Shown piece after piece: positions 36,711 through 46,100 of a stretch of DNA of 64,000 bases (position 1 is its first letter; every line of letters begins with the position of its first letter). A program made the translations under genes and the position numbers. The stretch is from Caballeronia sordidicola (GTDB lineage Bacteria; Pseudomonadota; Gammaproteobacteria; Burkholderiales; Burkholderiaceae): NCBI RefSeq assembly GCF_002220365.1, contig NZ_MTHB01000256.1, positions 1 through 64,000 on the forward strand. Reading direction: 5' to 3'. Below the pieces are notes generated by a model that had not been told where the DNA came from, ran no database searches, and was given only the letters and a program-made list of their open reading frames with translations.

Positions 36711-37292
36711 ATGAAAAATATCCTTCGTCCTGTGCTCGTGTTGTTCGCGGCATTGACCGTGGTGACCGGGCTGGTGTATCCGATCGTGGTTACTGCAGTC
36801 TCGCATGCCGCCTTTCCGACCGAGGCAAATGGTAGCCTGATCGAGAAGAACGGCAAGCTGGTCGGCTCGGAACTGCTGGGTCAGCAATTCGATGCACCTG
36901 GCTATTTCTGGGGCCGCCTCTCGGCAACCTCGCCGAACCCCTATAACCCGCAGGGTTCGAGTGCTTCGAACCTTGGCCCGACGAACCCGGCGCTCGCCGA
37001 TGAAGTGAAAGGACGCATCAGCGCGTTGCACGATGCGGACCCAACGAATACGGCGCCGGTACCGGTTGACCTCGTCACGTCCTCAGGCAGTGGCCTCGAT
37101 CCCGAGATCAGCCCGGCCGCTGCCGCCTATCAGATCGACCGCGTCGCCAAGGCCCGCAAGCTGTCGCACAACGACGTCGATGCACTGGTTCAACGCGCAA
37201 CGAGCGGCCGTCAGTTCGGCATTCTTGGCGAGGCCCGCGTGAACGTGCTGAAGCTGAACCTGGCGCTTGACGAACTGAAGCCCGCAAGCTGA
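36711..37292 (+). CDS. kdpC: K+-transporting ATPase subunit C
   Basis: A 193-residue subunit with one N-terminal membrane helix (ILRPVLVLFAALTVVTGLVY) and a periplasmic domain (GQQFDAPGYFWGRLSAT, SGSGLDPEISPAAAAYQ, RQFGILGEARVNVLKLN). These are hallmark KdpC blocks. A 90-bp gap separates it from kdpB, larger than the other junctions. Its stop overlaps the kdpD start. Confidence 0.96.
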   Translation: MKNILRPVLVLFAALTVVTGLVYPIVVTAVSHAAFPTEANGSLIEKNGKLVGSELLGQQFDAPGYFWGRLSATSPNPYNPQGSSASNLGPTNPALADEVKGRISALHDADPTNTAPVPVDLVTSSGSGLDPEISPAAAAYQIDRVAKARKLSHNDVDALVQRATSGRQFGILGEARVNVLKLNLALDELKPAS

Positions 37293-40084
37293 TGGACCGC
37301 CCCGATCCCGACGAGCTGCTCGACAAGATCCAGCGTGACGAAGAGAAAAAGCAGCGCGGCAGGCTGAAGATTTTCTTCGGTGCTTCGGCTGGTGTGGGGA
37401 AGACCTATGCCATGTTGCAAGCTGGGCACCGTCGCCGTGAGGAAGGGGTCGACACGGTCGTCGGGATTGTCGAGACACACGGCCGCAAGGAGACGCTTGC
37501 GCTCGTGGAGGGGCTGGATGCCGTACCGCTGACGCTGTACGAATATCGCGACCGGAAGCTGCCCGAATTCGATCTCGACGCCGCGCTTGCACGCAAGCCG
37601 CAACTGATTCTTGTCGACGAACTCGCGCATTCGAACGTGCAGGGTGCCCGTCACCTTAAGCGGTGGCAGGACGTGTATGAGTTGCTCGACGCCGGTATCG
37701 ACGTGTACACCACCGTCAACGTCCAGCACCTTGAGAGCCTGAACGATATCGTTGGGCAGATCACGGGTATCCGGGTATGGGAAACCGTGCCGGATCGCGT
37801 GTTCGATCTCGCCGATGAAGTCACGCTCGTGGACCTGCCAGCCGAGGAATTGCTCGACCGGTTGAGGGACGGAAAAGTCTATATGCCGCAGCAAGCGGCA
37901 AACGCGGTCAAGAATTTCTTCCGCAAGGGCAACCTGATTGCATTGCGCGAACTGGCGCTGCGTCGAACGGCCGACCGCGTGGACGCGCAGATGCGCGAGT
38001 ATCGCGCCGATCAGTCCATTAGCCGGATCTGGCAGGCCCGTGAGCGACTCATCGCGTGCATCGGGCCGGGGCCAGAAAGCGCCACGCTGGTTCGCTCGGC
38101 CGCGCGTCTCGCTGCGAGCCTCAAGGCGGACTGGCTCGCGGTTTATGTTGAAACACCCAAGCTGCAGCGCCTGCCTGACGTATGGCGCAAACGCACGCTG
38201 GATGCGCTCAAGCTGGCGTCCGAGCTGGGCGCCGAGACGGTAACCCTTGACGGCGCCGACGCGGCCGCCACGCTGGTTGCCTACGCGCGCATGCGCAATG
38301 TGTCCAAGATCGTGGCGGGAGCGTCGGACGCGCCCGGCTGGCGCCGCCTGCTTGATCGACCCGTTGCCGAGGCGTTGGTGCACCACGCACACGATATTGA
38401 CGTGACGCTGGTGAGCGTGAAAGCAGCAAAGGAAGGCCGCGAGCGCGATGCCAGCACCCCGGTATTCGCCGCTGTGCGCAACGAAGCCCGTTCCTCGCCC
38501 AACGCCTATTTTTTTGCGGCTGCTATTGGCGTCGCGATCACGGCGTTGGCGAGCCTGCTGTCGCGCCATATCGACCTCACGAACCTCGTGATGTTGTACC
38601 TGCTGGGCGTGGTCTTTGCAGCGGTCCGACTTGGACGGGGTCCCGGCGTTCTTCTGTCATTCCTGAGCGTGGCGGCGTTTGATTTCTTCTTTGTTCCGCC
38701 ACAACTTTCCTTTTCTGTTTCAGATACGCAGTACCTGCTCACCTTCTTCGTGATGTTGCTGACTTCGCTCACGATCAGCCACCTGACTTCGAACCTTCGG
38801 CGCCAGGCTCGCGTAGCCTCGTTACGCGAGCGGCGCACGGGCGCCATGTACGCGATGACGCGCGAACTGGGCGGCGCGTTGATGACCGAACAGATCATCG
38901 AAATCGGGACGCGCCACGTAGGCGAAATCTTCCAGGCGAAGGTCGCCATTCTTCTGCCCGACAGCGCTGAAAAAATCCGTCAGAAGGTCGACGATCCCAA
39001 TCCCCAATTCACGCTCGATGCCGCCGATCTCGACCTCGATATCGGGCAATGGGTATACGACCAACAAAAACCTGCGGGACGCGGCACGGACACGCTGCCG
39101 GCCAGCAATGCGCTTTACCTGCCGCTCAAGGCGCCGATGCGTACACGCGGTGTAATGGCGCTTATCACCGGTCATGCAGCCGAGCTTGCGGTCCCTGAAC
39201 AGCAACGCATGATCGACACCTTCGCCTCCCAGATCGCGCTCGCGCTCGAACGTGTCCACTACGTCGAGATCGCGCAGGATGCGTTGGTCAACATGGAGTC
39301 GGAGCGCATGCGCAACTCGCTGCTGTCGGCCATCTCGCATGACCTGCGCACGCCGCTGACCTCGATCGTCGGATTCGCTTCGGTGCTGGAAGAGCAGCAG
39401 CGCGTTTCCAACGTTTCGGCCGACAGCGCACGTGAACTGGTTCACGCAATCCACGAAGAAGCACTGCGCATGAGCGGGCTGGTGACCAATCTGCTCGACA
39501 TGGCGCGGCTCCAGGCGGGCAGCATCCGGCTGAACCGGCAGTGGTTGATGTTGGAAGAGGTGGTCGGCGCGGCGCTTGCCGTATGCCGCCGCACCCTCGC
39601 CGGGCACGCGGTGCAGGTTCGCGTTCCAGCTGACCTTCCGCTGATACAACTGGACGCGGTCCTGATGGAACGGCTGCTCGCCAACCTGTTTGAGAATGCG
39701 GCCAAATACACGCCGCGTGATTCATCGCTGTCTATCCACGCAGCGGCCGAACAGCACTCGGGCGAGCGCTACGTGAGGGTTTGCGTCGACGATAACGGCC
39801 CGGGCCTGCCGCCCGGCATACAACAAACGCTCTTCGATAAATTTACCCGCGGGGAGAAGGAGTCCGCGAAGCCTGGGATCGGTCTGGGCCTGGCAATCTG
39901 CCGGGCGATCGTGGAGGCGCATGGTGGAAAGATCGGCGCTGAGAACAGGGTGGATGGTGAAGGGAAGATGCTGGGCGCAAGGTTCTGGTTCACGTTGCCG
40001 GCCGATCAGGCGCCGCCCTTCGAGGCGCTTCCTGAGGAAGAGGGCGACGGGCCGGACGCTGCCGTGCATACGGATACTCCATGA
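37292..40084 (+). CDS. kdpD: sensor histidine kinase KdpD
   Basis: A 930-residue turgor/K+ sensor kinase. Order: N-terminal KdpD domain with Walker A GASAGVGKTYAML (residues about 30-42), universal-stress-like domain (about 250-370), four transmembrane helices (about 405-500), GAF domain, then HisKA with the phosphorylated His683 (SAISHDLRTPLTS) and an HATPase with GIGLGLAICRAIVEAHGG. It phosphorylates KdpE. One-base overlap with kdpC and ATGA overlap with kdpE show tight operon structure. Confidence 0.97.
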   Translation: MDRPDPDELLDKIQRDEEKKQRGRLKIFFGASAGVGKTYAMLQAGHRRREEGVDTVVGIVETHGRKETLALVEGLDAVPLTLYEYRDRKLPEFDLDAALARKPQLILVDELAHSNVQGARHLKRWQDVYELLDAGIDVYTTVNVQHLESLNDIVGQITGIRVWETVPDRVFDLADEVTLVDLPAEELLDRLRDGKVYMPQQAANAVKNFFRKGNLIALRELALRRTADRVDAQMREYRADQSISRIWQARERLIACIGPGPESATLVRSAARLAASLKADWLAVYVETPKLQRLPDVWRKRTLDALKLASELGAETVTLDGADAAATLVAYARMRNVSKIVAGASDAPGWRRLLDRPVAEALVHHAHDIDVTLVSVKAAKEGRERDASTPVFAAVRNEARSSPNAYFFAAAIGVAITALASLLSRHIDLTNLVMLYLLGVVFAAVRLGRGPGVLLSFLSVAAFDFFFVPPQLSFSVSDTQYLLTFFVMLLTSLTISHLTSNLRRQARVASLRERRTGAMYAMTRELGGALMTEQIIEIGTRHVGEIFQAKVAILLPDSAEKIRQKVDDPNPQFTLDAADLDLDIGQWVYDQQKPAGRGTDTLPASNALYLPLKAPMRTRGVMALITGHAAELAVPEQQRMIDTFASQIALALERVHYVEIAQDALVNMESERMRNSLLSAISHDLRTPLTSIVGFASVLEEQQRVSNVSADSARELVHAIHEEALRMSGLVTNLLDMARLQAGSIRLNRQWLMLEEVVGAALAVCRRTLAGHAVQVRVPADLPLIQLDAVLMERLLANLFENAAKYTPRDSSLSIHAAAEQHSGERYVRVCVDDNGPGLPPGIQQTLFDKFTRGEKESAKPGIGLGLAICRAIVEAHGGKIGAENRVDGEGKMLGARFWFTLPADQAPPFEALPEEEGDGPDAAVHTDTP

Positions 40085-40779
40085 GCGAGCCTACGTTGAC
40101 CATTGTCGTCATAGAAGACGACAAGCAGATTCGCCGTTTCGTAAGAAGCACGCTTGAAGCGCAGGGTATGACCGTGTTCGAAGCTGAAACGGGACAGCAG
40201 GGTTTGCGCGAAGCCGCTTTTCGGCTGCCGGATCTCATTGTCATTGACCTTGGCTTGCCGGATACCGACGGTATCGATGTGATTCGTGAACTACGTACCT
40301 GGACCGAACAGCCATTGATCGTGCTTTCGGCACGCACTCACGAAGATGCCAAGGTTGCAGCGCTGGATGCGGGAGCGGACGACTATCTGACGAAGCCATT
40401 CGGCGTGTCGGAGTTACTCGCGCGAATCCGTGCGCAGCTAAGACGGCGTAACCGCGGCGGGCAGCAGGAGACACCGCAGGTTCGGTTTGGGCCGGTATCG
40501 GTGGATCTATCTGAAAGGCGTGTCACGCGTGACGGTGAACTGATTCATCTCACGCCAATCGAATACAGGCTGTTGACTACGCTGGTACGCCACGCCGGGC
40601 GAGTCATCACGCATCAGCAACTGCTGCGCGAAGTCTGGGGACCCGCTTATGTGGAGAACCAGCATTATCTGCGTGTCTATATGGGACACCTTCGCCACAA
40701 GCTGGAGCTCGATCCGGCGCAGCCGGTTCATATAGTCACGGAGACCGGGGTCGGCTATCGGCTTGTGGGTGCGCAGTAG
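40081..40779 (+). CDS. kdpE: response regulator KdpE
   Basis: A 232-residue OmpR-family regulator. Receiver domain 1-120 with the phospho-acceptor Asp56 (VIDLGLPDTDG) and Lys in TKPFG; winged-helix C-terminal domain 130-232 (LTPIEYRLLTTLVRHAGRVI, YVENQHYLRVYMGHLRHKLE). Activates the kdp promoter, probably via the T-rich element at 32337-32353. Confidence 0.96.
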   Translation: MSEPTLTIVVIEDDKQIRRFVRSTLEAQGMTVFEAETGQQGLREAAFRLPDLIVIDLGLPDTDGIDVIRELRTWTEQPLIVLSARTHEDAKVAALDAGADDYLTKPFGVSELLARIRAQLRRRNRGGQQETPQVRFGPVSVDLSERRVTRDGELIHLTPIEYRLLTTLVRHAGRVITHQQLLREVWGPAYVENQHYLRVYMGHLRHKLELDPAQPVHIVTETGVGYRLVGAQ

Positions 40780-40866
40780 CCCTTGGCTTAAGCGTTGTTT
40801 GACGGCGTTCCCATGCGCGTCTGATGGCGCGCTAGCGCCGTTCACTATTCGCGGCCCAATCGCGGC

Positions 40867-41088
40867 TTATGGAAAAAGCGCAAACGGCAGCGTGGCAGCA
40901 ATATAAACCGCCAGACCGGTCGCAGGCAGCCCCAAGGTTATTGCGATCGCAGCAACCACCGTACCGCCCAGCGATACAGCAAGCAGCGTGCGCCGACGCG
41001 TTTGCCGTCCAGCGATGTTCGATCGTGTGCCTTCATCGTCCGGCTCGGTTTGTCTGGCCGCGCGTTTCCAGAACGTTAGGGCGTGCAT
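40867..41088 (-). CDS. small membrane protein, hypothetical
   Basis: A 73-residue protein with a basic N-terminal half (FWKRAARQTEPDDEGTRSNI, then GRQTRRR) and two short hydrophobic stretches (LLAVSLGGTVVAAIAITLGL, and AVYIAATLPFALF). The ATG at 41088 is the better start; the frame opens at 41181. Family not recognised. It is convergent with the kdp operon. Confidence 0.45.
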   Translation of the reverse strand: MHALTFWKRAARQTEPDDEGTRSNIAGRQTRRRTLLAVSLGGTVVAAIAITLGLPATGLAVYIAATLPFALFP

Positions 41089-41296
41089 GTTATTGACTCT
41101 CTTGATGGAGACCGAAAGTGTCGCTCTGCTTGCGCAATGACGGCGTTTAAATCGCGCAGGAGAGCGTATAGCTTTTATCAATTCGGCGCTGATCGCTCAC
41201 GTCTTGACGCGTTCTTGATACGGCATGGTCCGCTTTTATCCCGATCGATACGCCGGGCGGCGTAGCCTTCCCGGACGCAAACGAGAAGGGACCGTG

Positions 41297-41938
41297 ATGC
41301 ATGAGAACCAGTCAAAAGAGTCAAGGCGACGGTTGCGCACGAAACTTGCCCTCTGCGTGTTTTCGTTCATGGTCGCAAGCGCGGCATATGCGACCGATGC
41401 AAGCGATGCAACCAATGAGCGGTCGGTGCCGGACGGAGAAATTTCGGTACGCGTCGAATCTCCGCCCAGCGAATCGCCACAGGTTGCAAATGTAGCTGCA
41501 GTGTTATGGCGGCAGTTTCGAGTGGCCCGGCAGGAGGCCACGCTGATTGCGCGTGCGGTCATCAGCGCGGCAAACGAATATGCAATGTCACCCGAGCTAT
41601 TGCTGGCGGTCATTGCAACCGAGTCAGGGTTCGACCGGCAAGCGGTCAGCGTTGCCGGCGCGCAGGGGCTGATGCAGATACTCCCAGCTGCTCATCCGCA
41701 GGTATTTGCATCGGGCAACGATCTGACCGAGCCCGCGGAAAACGTGCGGATCGGTTCTTCGATCTTGCGTGAGTATCTCGATGCGTCGGGCGGTGACCTG
41801 GGTGTCGCGCTCAAACGATACAGCGGCGGCGGCAAGGGATATGCCCAACGCGTGGCTTTTCGCATGAGGCAGTTCTCGGCCAGCCTGCACACGCCGCCGG
41901 ACGATGCAGCCAAGGTTGCGCTTGTAAGGTCGCCTTGA
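41297..41938 (+). CDS. lytic transglycosylase
   Basis: A 213-residue exported protein. Signal peptide about residues 1-34 (LCVFSFMVASAAYA). The SLT domain (about 80-185) has the catalytic Glu in ATESGF, followed by VSVAGAQGLMQI and the closing ALKRYSGGGKGYAQRV. It cleaves peptidoglycan glycan strands. The ATG at 41297 is used; the frame opens at 41225 without a signal-like start. It is alone; not part of a secretion cluster here. Confidence 0.85.
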   Translation: MHENQSKESRRRLRTKLALCVFSFMVASAAYATDASDATNERSVPDGEISVRVESPPSESPQVANVAAVLWRQFRVARQEATLIARAVISAANEYAMSPELLLAVIATESGFDRQAVSVAGAQGLMQILPAAHPQVFASGNDLTEPAENVRIGSSILREYLDASGGDLGVALKRYSGGGKGYAQRVAFRMRQFSASLHTPPDDAAKVALVRSP

Positions 41939-42032
41939 CACAATTTTTACGCGCCAGGTTCAAAAATCTGCTTACGTTTAACACTGGACCTGCTGTAATC
42001 AAGTTGTAGTGATAGCTGAAACAAGGATGCTT

Positions 42033-42449
42033 ATGTTACGGGTACTGATACCGGTGATAAACAAGGAAGGCGCACTTCAGGCCGCCCGGCACGCCGCATT
42101 TCTTTTCGCCGAGCACTGCGTGTCCGAGGTCGAGTTGATGGAGGTGCTTGAGCCTCCGGATCAGGGGCGCGCCAGTGCGTTTCATTCCCGTGGCACATTG
42201 CGCTTGCAGGAAAAGCGCGCGATGCTGAGCGCGCTCAACCAGACACGCGCCATTCTGGACGACGCGGGGGTTCCGTATCACTGGTCTCGTGTGTTTGGGC
42301 CAGTGGCTGGAGCCATTGCAGCGCGCGTGGCTGAAAAACACTCGGACATTGTCCTGGTCGATGCCAGCCACCTGGGCTTTCTTACCCGATGGTGGGTGCT
42401 GAACAAGCTGTGGCGGAGCATGCAAACACCGGTGACGATGGTTCACTAG
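42033..42449 (+). CDS. universal stress protein family
   Basis: A 138-residue protein with a single UspA fold: LRVLIPVINKEGALQAARHA at the start and a C-terminal region DIVLVDASHLGFLTRW. The classic ATP-binding G-x2-G-x9-G(S/T) motif is not evident, so it may be a non-ATP-binding type. The ATG at 42033 is preceded by AAGGA. Cytosolic stress role by family. Confidence 0.75.
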   Translation: MLRVLIPVINKEGALQAARHAAFLFAEHCVSEVELMEVLEPPDQGRASAFHSRGTLRLQEKRAMLSALNQTRAILDDAGVPYHWSRVFGPVAGAIAARVAEKHSDIVLVDASHLGFLTRWWVLNKLWRSMQTPVTMVH

Positions 42450-42529
42450 GCAAGCATGCAATAAGCAGGCAATAAGCCCGTTGATCAACGAACCAACATT
42501 TATCAGCGTTCAGACAAGAGTACACAATC

Positions 42530-42874
42530 GTGTTAAAGCTTCATACGGCCATGCGGATCAGGGGCATGGCGAAGGTGGTGTGCGTCGCTATCGTGGCGAA
42601 CCAGGTTCTGACCATGGCATTCGCGTATGCGGTGCAACAGCTTGATCCGGGTGCGCCGAGTCTTATCACGACCATTTTCAGTTTCCTGACGTGCGGTCTC
42701 GTGAGCATATGGCTTCAGTCAGACGCACGGCGCGCGTATTTGCTGGCGCGCGAGAAGGGCTGTATCACCCCTGTTGACAAGACCAACCCGGCGCTCAAGA
42801 TCGCGCCCGATTGCCCGAAGTTGTGGCTGGTGGTTTTGCACATCGAAATGAATCCGGCTGCGGTGGGACTTTAA
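42530..42874 (+). CDS. small membrane protein, hypothetical
   Basis: Up to 114 residues from a GTG start, with two hydrophobic segments (VVCVAIVANQVLTMAFAYAV and LITTIFSFLTCGLVSIWL). An ATG at codon 8 is another possible start. No family recognised. It follows the universal stress gene by 80 bp. Confidence 0.4.
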   Translation: MLKLHTAMRIRGMAKVVCVAIVANQVLTMAFAYAVQQLDPGAPSLITTIFSFLTCGLVSIWLQSDARRAYLLAREKGCITPVDKTNPALKIAPDCPKLWLVVLHIEMNPAAVGL

Positions 42875-43194
42875 GCGGCTGGGCTGACAGCACCGGCCCT
42901 GGGGCGCGAACTCTTCGGCGCCCTCTGGCTCGCACATGACGACCCCCGCCTGGACGCTGAGCGCCGCGTACGAGTCGAGCGGAGTGCACGAAAATTGTTC
43001 GAGTTCAACGCAGTGAAACGCTGAAAACGGGACGGTCGACGCCACTTCGGCGGCCCAAAAAAGCCGGATTCATTATCCTGGCCTCGCTCAGTCGCGCGTT
43101 AGAAGAGCGCCGAAGTGAACGTGTAAGTGAGCGCCTAAGTGAGCGCCTAAGTGAACGCGGACAGGCACACACCGGTCATACCTGCTCCAGCCTA
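42875..43194. other. intergenic region with repeats
   Basis: 320 bp before the amidohydrolase stop. No supported gene; a minus-strand frame over part of it looks fortuitous. It contains the 12-bp repeat array at 43113-43160. Confidence 0.5.
43113..43160. repeat. four 12-bp tandem repeats
   Basis: Unit AAGTGAGCGCCT: two exact copies (43125-43136, 43137-43148) flanked by two variants (43113-43124, 43149-43160). Confidence 0.9.
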
Positions 43195-44574
43195 TCAGAG
43201 CAGACGCCTTACTCCCTCTCTGGCGTCCCGCCGGAGCTCATCCAGATCCAGCCCGGGGATCTCTCCGTCGTCGACCACCACGCGGCCATTCGCGATGCTG
43301 TATCGAACCTTGCTCGGCTCGCCGGCCGCCACCGGCGCGATCGCCATATCGTGAAAGCCGTTGAAACGCAGCGCGTCGACGTCGTAGAGCACCAGGTCTG
43401 CCGCCTTGCCCACTTCCAGCGTACCGACCGCATCCAGACCAAGCACGCCTGCGCCGCCGGCCGTCCCCCAGTGAATGGTTTCTTCCACGGTAGTGGCGGA
43501 TACCTGTTGCGCCGCACGGTGCAATAACCACGCGAAATGCGCTTCGTCGGTCATGCTGCCGGACTCGTTCGAGGCCACGCCGTCCACGCCCAGTGACATG
43601 GGCACGCCTGCTGCCGCCATCTGCGGCGCCGGCGCAATACCGCTGCCAAGCCGCGCATTGCTGACCGGGCAATGCGAGCAGCCAGACCCCGTCTCCGCGA
43701 GCATCGCGATCTCGGCGGGTTCCAGATGAACCAGATGGGCGAACCATACATCTGGTCCGAGCCATTCATGCTCAGCGACAAACTCGACGGGCAACATGCC
43801 GAATTTCTCCTGGCAGAAGTCGACATAGCGACGCGTCTCGGACAGGTGCGTATGCAGACGCAAGCCCATGCCGCGCGCTGCGCGTGCGATTTCCGGCAAC
43901 AGCGCGGGCGGCAACGAAAAGGTTGGCGTGGTGGGCGCGACCACGACCCGGCGCATGGAGTCGGGGCGGGCATCGTGATAGCGGGACTTCAGGCGCTCGA
44001 TGTCGCCGAGCATCTGGTCAAGTGACTCCGGATGTAACACGCTGTTCGCAAACCCCGGATGGTCCCCCGCAGCCTGAAGTGCGCCGCCTCGGCACAACAC
44101 GAAGCGCATGCCGAACGCAGCGGCTTCCTCGAACAGAAGGTCGCCGGTTTCTGTCGTGCCTTTTGCGTGGTAAAGATAATGATGATCGGCGCAGGTGGTC
44201 ACACCCGAGAGCAGGAGTTCCGCCAGCCCCAGCCGGGCGGCGATGCGAGCGAGGTCCGGTGTAAAGCGCGCGAGCCGAGGGTACGGCACCGCAGCCAGCC
44301 ATTCCTGAAGATCGGCGTTTATACCGGCGGGGACCGCCTTCAGCAAGTTCTGGAACAGGTGATGATGCGTGTTGACCCACCCCGGATAGACGACGCAGGA
44401 ACTGGCGTCGATGACTCTTTCATTTTCTCTCGCCACGAGTTGCGGACCGATTTCCTCGATCCGTCCCGCGCGAACGCGCACGTCGACTTGACCGAGCCGG
44501 GCGCGTTCGCCGCGCAGGCCGCTCATGACAGCAATCGGATTCTTGATCAACAGGGCTTCGCTCTGGGTGCTCAC
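43195..44574 (-). CDS. cyclic amidohydrolase / deaminase (8-oxoguanine deaminase-like)
   Basis: A 459-residue metal-dependent amidohydrolase. The HxH metal motif is in GWVNTHHHLFQN, a further His in LRLHTHLSETRRYVDF, and the closing Asp in SLGVDGVASNE. This subgroup (cd01298-type) contains guanine, 8-oxoguanine, and s-triazine deaminases such as AtzB/TrzN. The GTG at 44574 is preceded by AAGGAGA; the ATG at 44592 contains that site. It follows a nucleobase permease by about 70 bp, which supports a heterocyclic amine as substrate. Confidence 0.85.
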   Translation of the reverse strand: MSTQSEALLIKNPIAVMSGLRGERARLGQVDVRVRAGRIEEIGPQLVARENERVIDASSCVVYPGWVNTHHHLFQNLLKAVPAGINADLQEWLAAVPYPRLARFTPDLARIAARLGLAELLLSGVTTCADHHYLYHAKGTTETGDLLFEEAAAFGMRFVLCRGGALQAAGDHPGFANSVLHPESLDQMLGDIERLKSRYHDARPDSMRRVVVAPTTPTFSLPPALLPEIARAARGMGLRLHTHLSETRRYVDFCQEKFGMLPVEFVAEHEWLGPDVWFAHLVHLEPAEIAMLAETGSGCSHCPVSNARLGSGIAPAPQMAAAGVPMSLGVDGVASNESGSMTDEAHFAWLLHRAAQQVSATTVEETIHWGTAGGAGVLGLDAVGTLEVGKAADLVLYDVDALRFNGFHDMAIAPVAAGEPSKVRYSIANGRVVVDDGEIPGLDLDELRRDAREGVRRLL

Positions 44575-44642
44575 GTTTGTTTCTCCTTGCAACGCATTTC
44601 CTGCAGCGGCGCAGAGACGGCCGCCGTACGATTCGATTTGAC

Positions 44643-45979
44643 TTATTCCCGGACCAGTTGATGTGTCTCGGCCACGACCTCGTCGTGCGCGCCGTTAAGC
44701 ACTGCATTGAGCGCCACGGAGACGAGACAGGCGAGCACGACGCCGCTATGCAGGAACGGCTGGGTCCATTCGGGCATCTGCTTGATACCTCGGGTGCCAT
44801 TACGGGAATCAGCGCTGTCGCGATCGTGAAGCCCACGATCAGCACGTTGTATCGATTGCTTTCGAAGTCGACCTTCGAGAGCGTCTGCACGCCCGCTGCC
44901 ACGACCACGCCGAACATGGCGATCCCCGCTCCGCCGAGCGCGGCGGCAGGCGTTGCTGCGACGACCGCGCCAATCTTCGGCACCAGGGCCACGATGCACA
45001 TCAGCGCTCCGCTGGTGGCAACCACCCAGCGGCTTCGCACGCCCGTGAGGATCACGAGCCCGACGTTCTCCATGAACGCGATAAACGGAAACGCCGCGAA
45101 CATGCCTGCAATGGCGCTGGCAAGCCCGTTAGCGCGCAGGCCGCGCACGACGTCTTCCTCGGTGACCTGCTTGTCGACAATCCCGCCGATCGCGATGAAA
45201 AGTCCCATTGACTCGACCATCTGCACCACCATGACAACGATCATGGTCAGCACCGGCACGACGGCGAATACCGGTGTGCCGAAGTGGAACGGATAAGGGA
45301 CGGTGAACCACGGCGCGCTCCTGACACCGCTGTAGTTCCCCATCCCGAGCAGACACGCGACAATCCCGCCGGCAATGAGCCCGATCAACACTGACAGGTT
45401 GCGCAGGAACGGCGAGCCGAAGCGATTGACCGCGAGTATCACGAGGGCGACGAACAGCGCGACCAGCAGGAATGGCGATGCGCCGAATTGGGGGTTCTGC
45501 CGACCGCCCGCTGCCCACTCATAGGCCACCGGAAACAACTGCAAGCCGATCACTGTCACGATGCAACCGGTCACGACTGGAGGAAAGAAGCGTCGCAGCC
45601 GGCCGATCAGGGGGGCGGCGAACAGCGTGAACAAACCCGCCCCGATCACGGCGCCGCACACGCCCGCGAAGCCGACATTCGGATTCGAGCCAATGGCGAT
45701 CACCGGTCCGACACTGCTGAACGCAACGCCTTGCAGGATCGGCAAGCGCACGCCGAATTTCCAGAAGCCAATGGTCTGCAGCAGGGTCGAGATACCCGAG
45801 CAAAAAAGCGCGGTGCTGATCAGGATGGTCGTGTCGGCGGACGACATCTTGAGCGCCGACGCAACGATGAGCGGCACGGCAATCGCGCCGATATAAGCAA
45901 CCAGCATGTGCTGCAGTCCGAGCGTAATCACCTGGCGCTTCGGCAGGCGCTGATCGACAGGGTGTGGGGCGGTGTTCAT
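44643..45979 (-). CDS. NCS2 nucleobase/xanthine permease, one-base frameshift
   Basis: An inner-membrane nucleobase:cation symporter 2 (12 helices; motifs LQHMLVAYIGAIAVPLIVA, GSNPNVGFAGV, MVVQMVESMGLF). The frame is intact from the ATG at 45979 to about base 44790, then a one-base loss in a G-run (GAGGGT to GAGGT) breaks it. Restoring the base gives MAPEGIKQMPEW and a normal end at 44643, 445 residues, right for the family. Read as is, the protein continues out of frame to 44420. GGAGA precedes the ATG. Either a pseudogene or a sequencing error; the substrate is probably a purine-like compound. Confidence 0.85.
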
Positions 45980-46100
45980 CGAATGTCTCCTGGATTTCGT
46001 TATTGACCAGCCCGCGGTCCGCGGCACAAGTGCGCGTTTGCACGCGTCGTTTTGGCAGCAGTCGCGCCACGAGTCATCCGCGGGCCGGCTGTTCAACCCG

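Noticed and set aside
37211..38569. 452-residue minus-strand frame opposite kdpD
   Set aside because: Antisense to the KdpD sensor domain, with no recognisable motif.
42719..43045. 108-residue minus-strand frame between hypothetical gene and deaminase
   Set aside because: Partly antisense to a candidate membrane protein gene and no family motif; probably fortuitous.
43113..43160. CRISPR array candidate
   Set aside because: Repeats are contiguous 12-bp units without spacers, and no cas genes are present.
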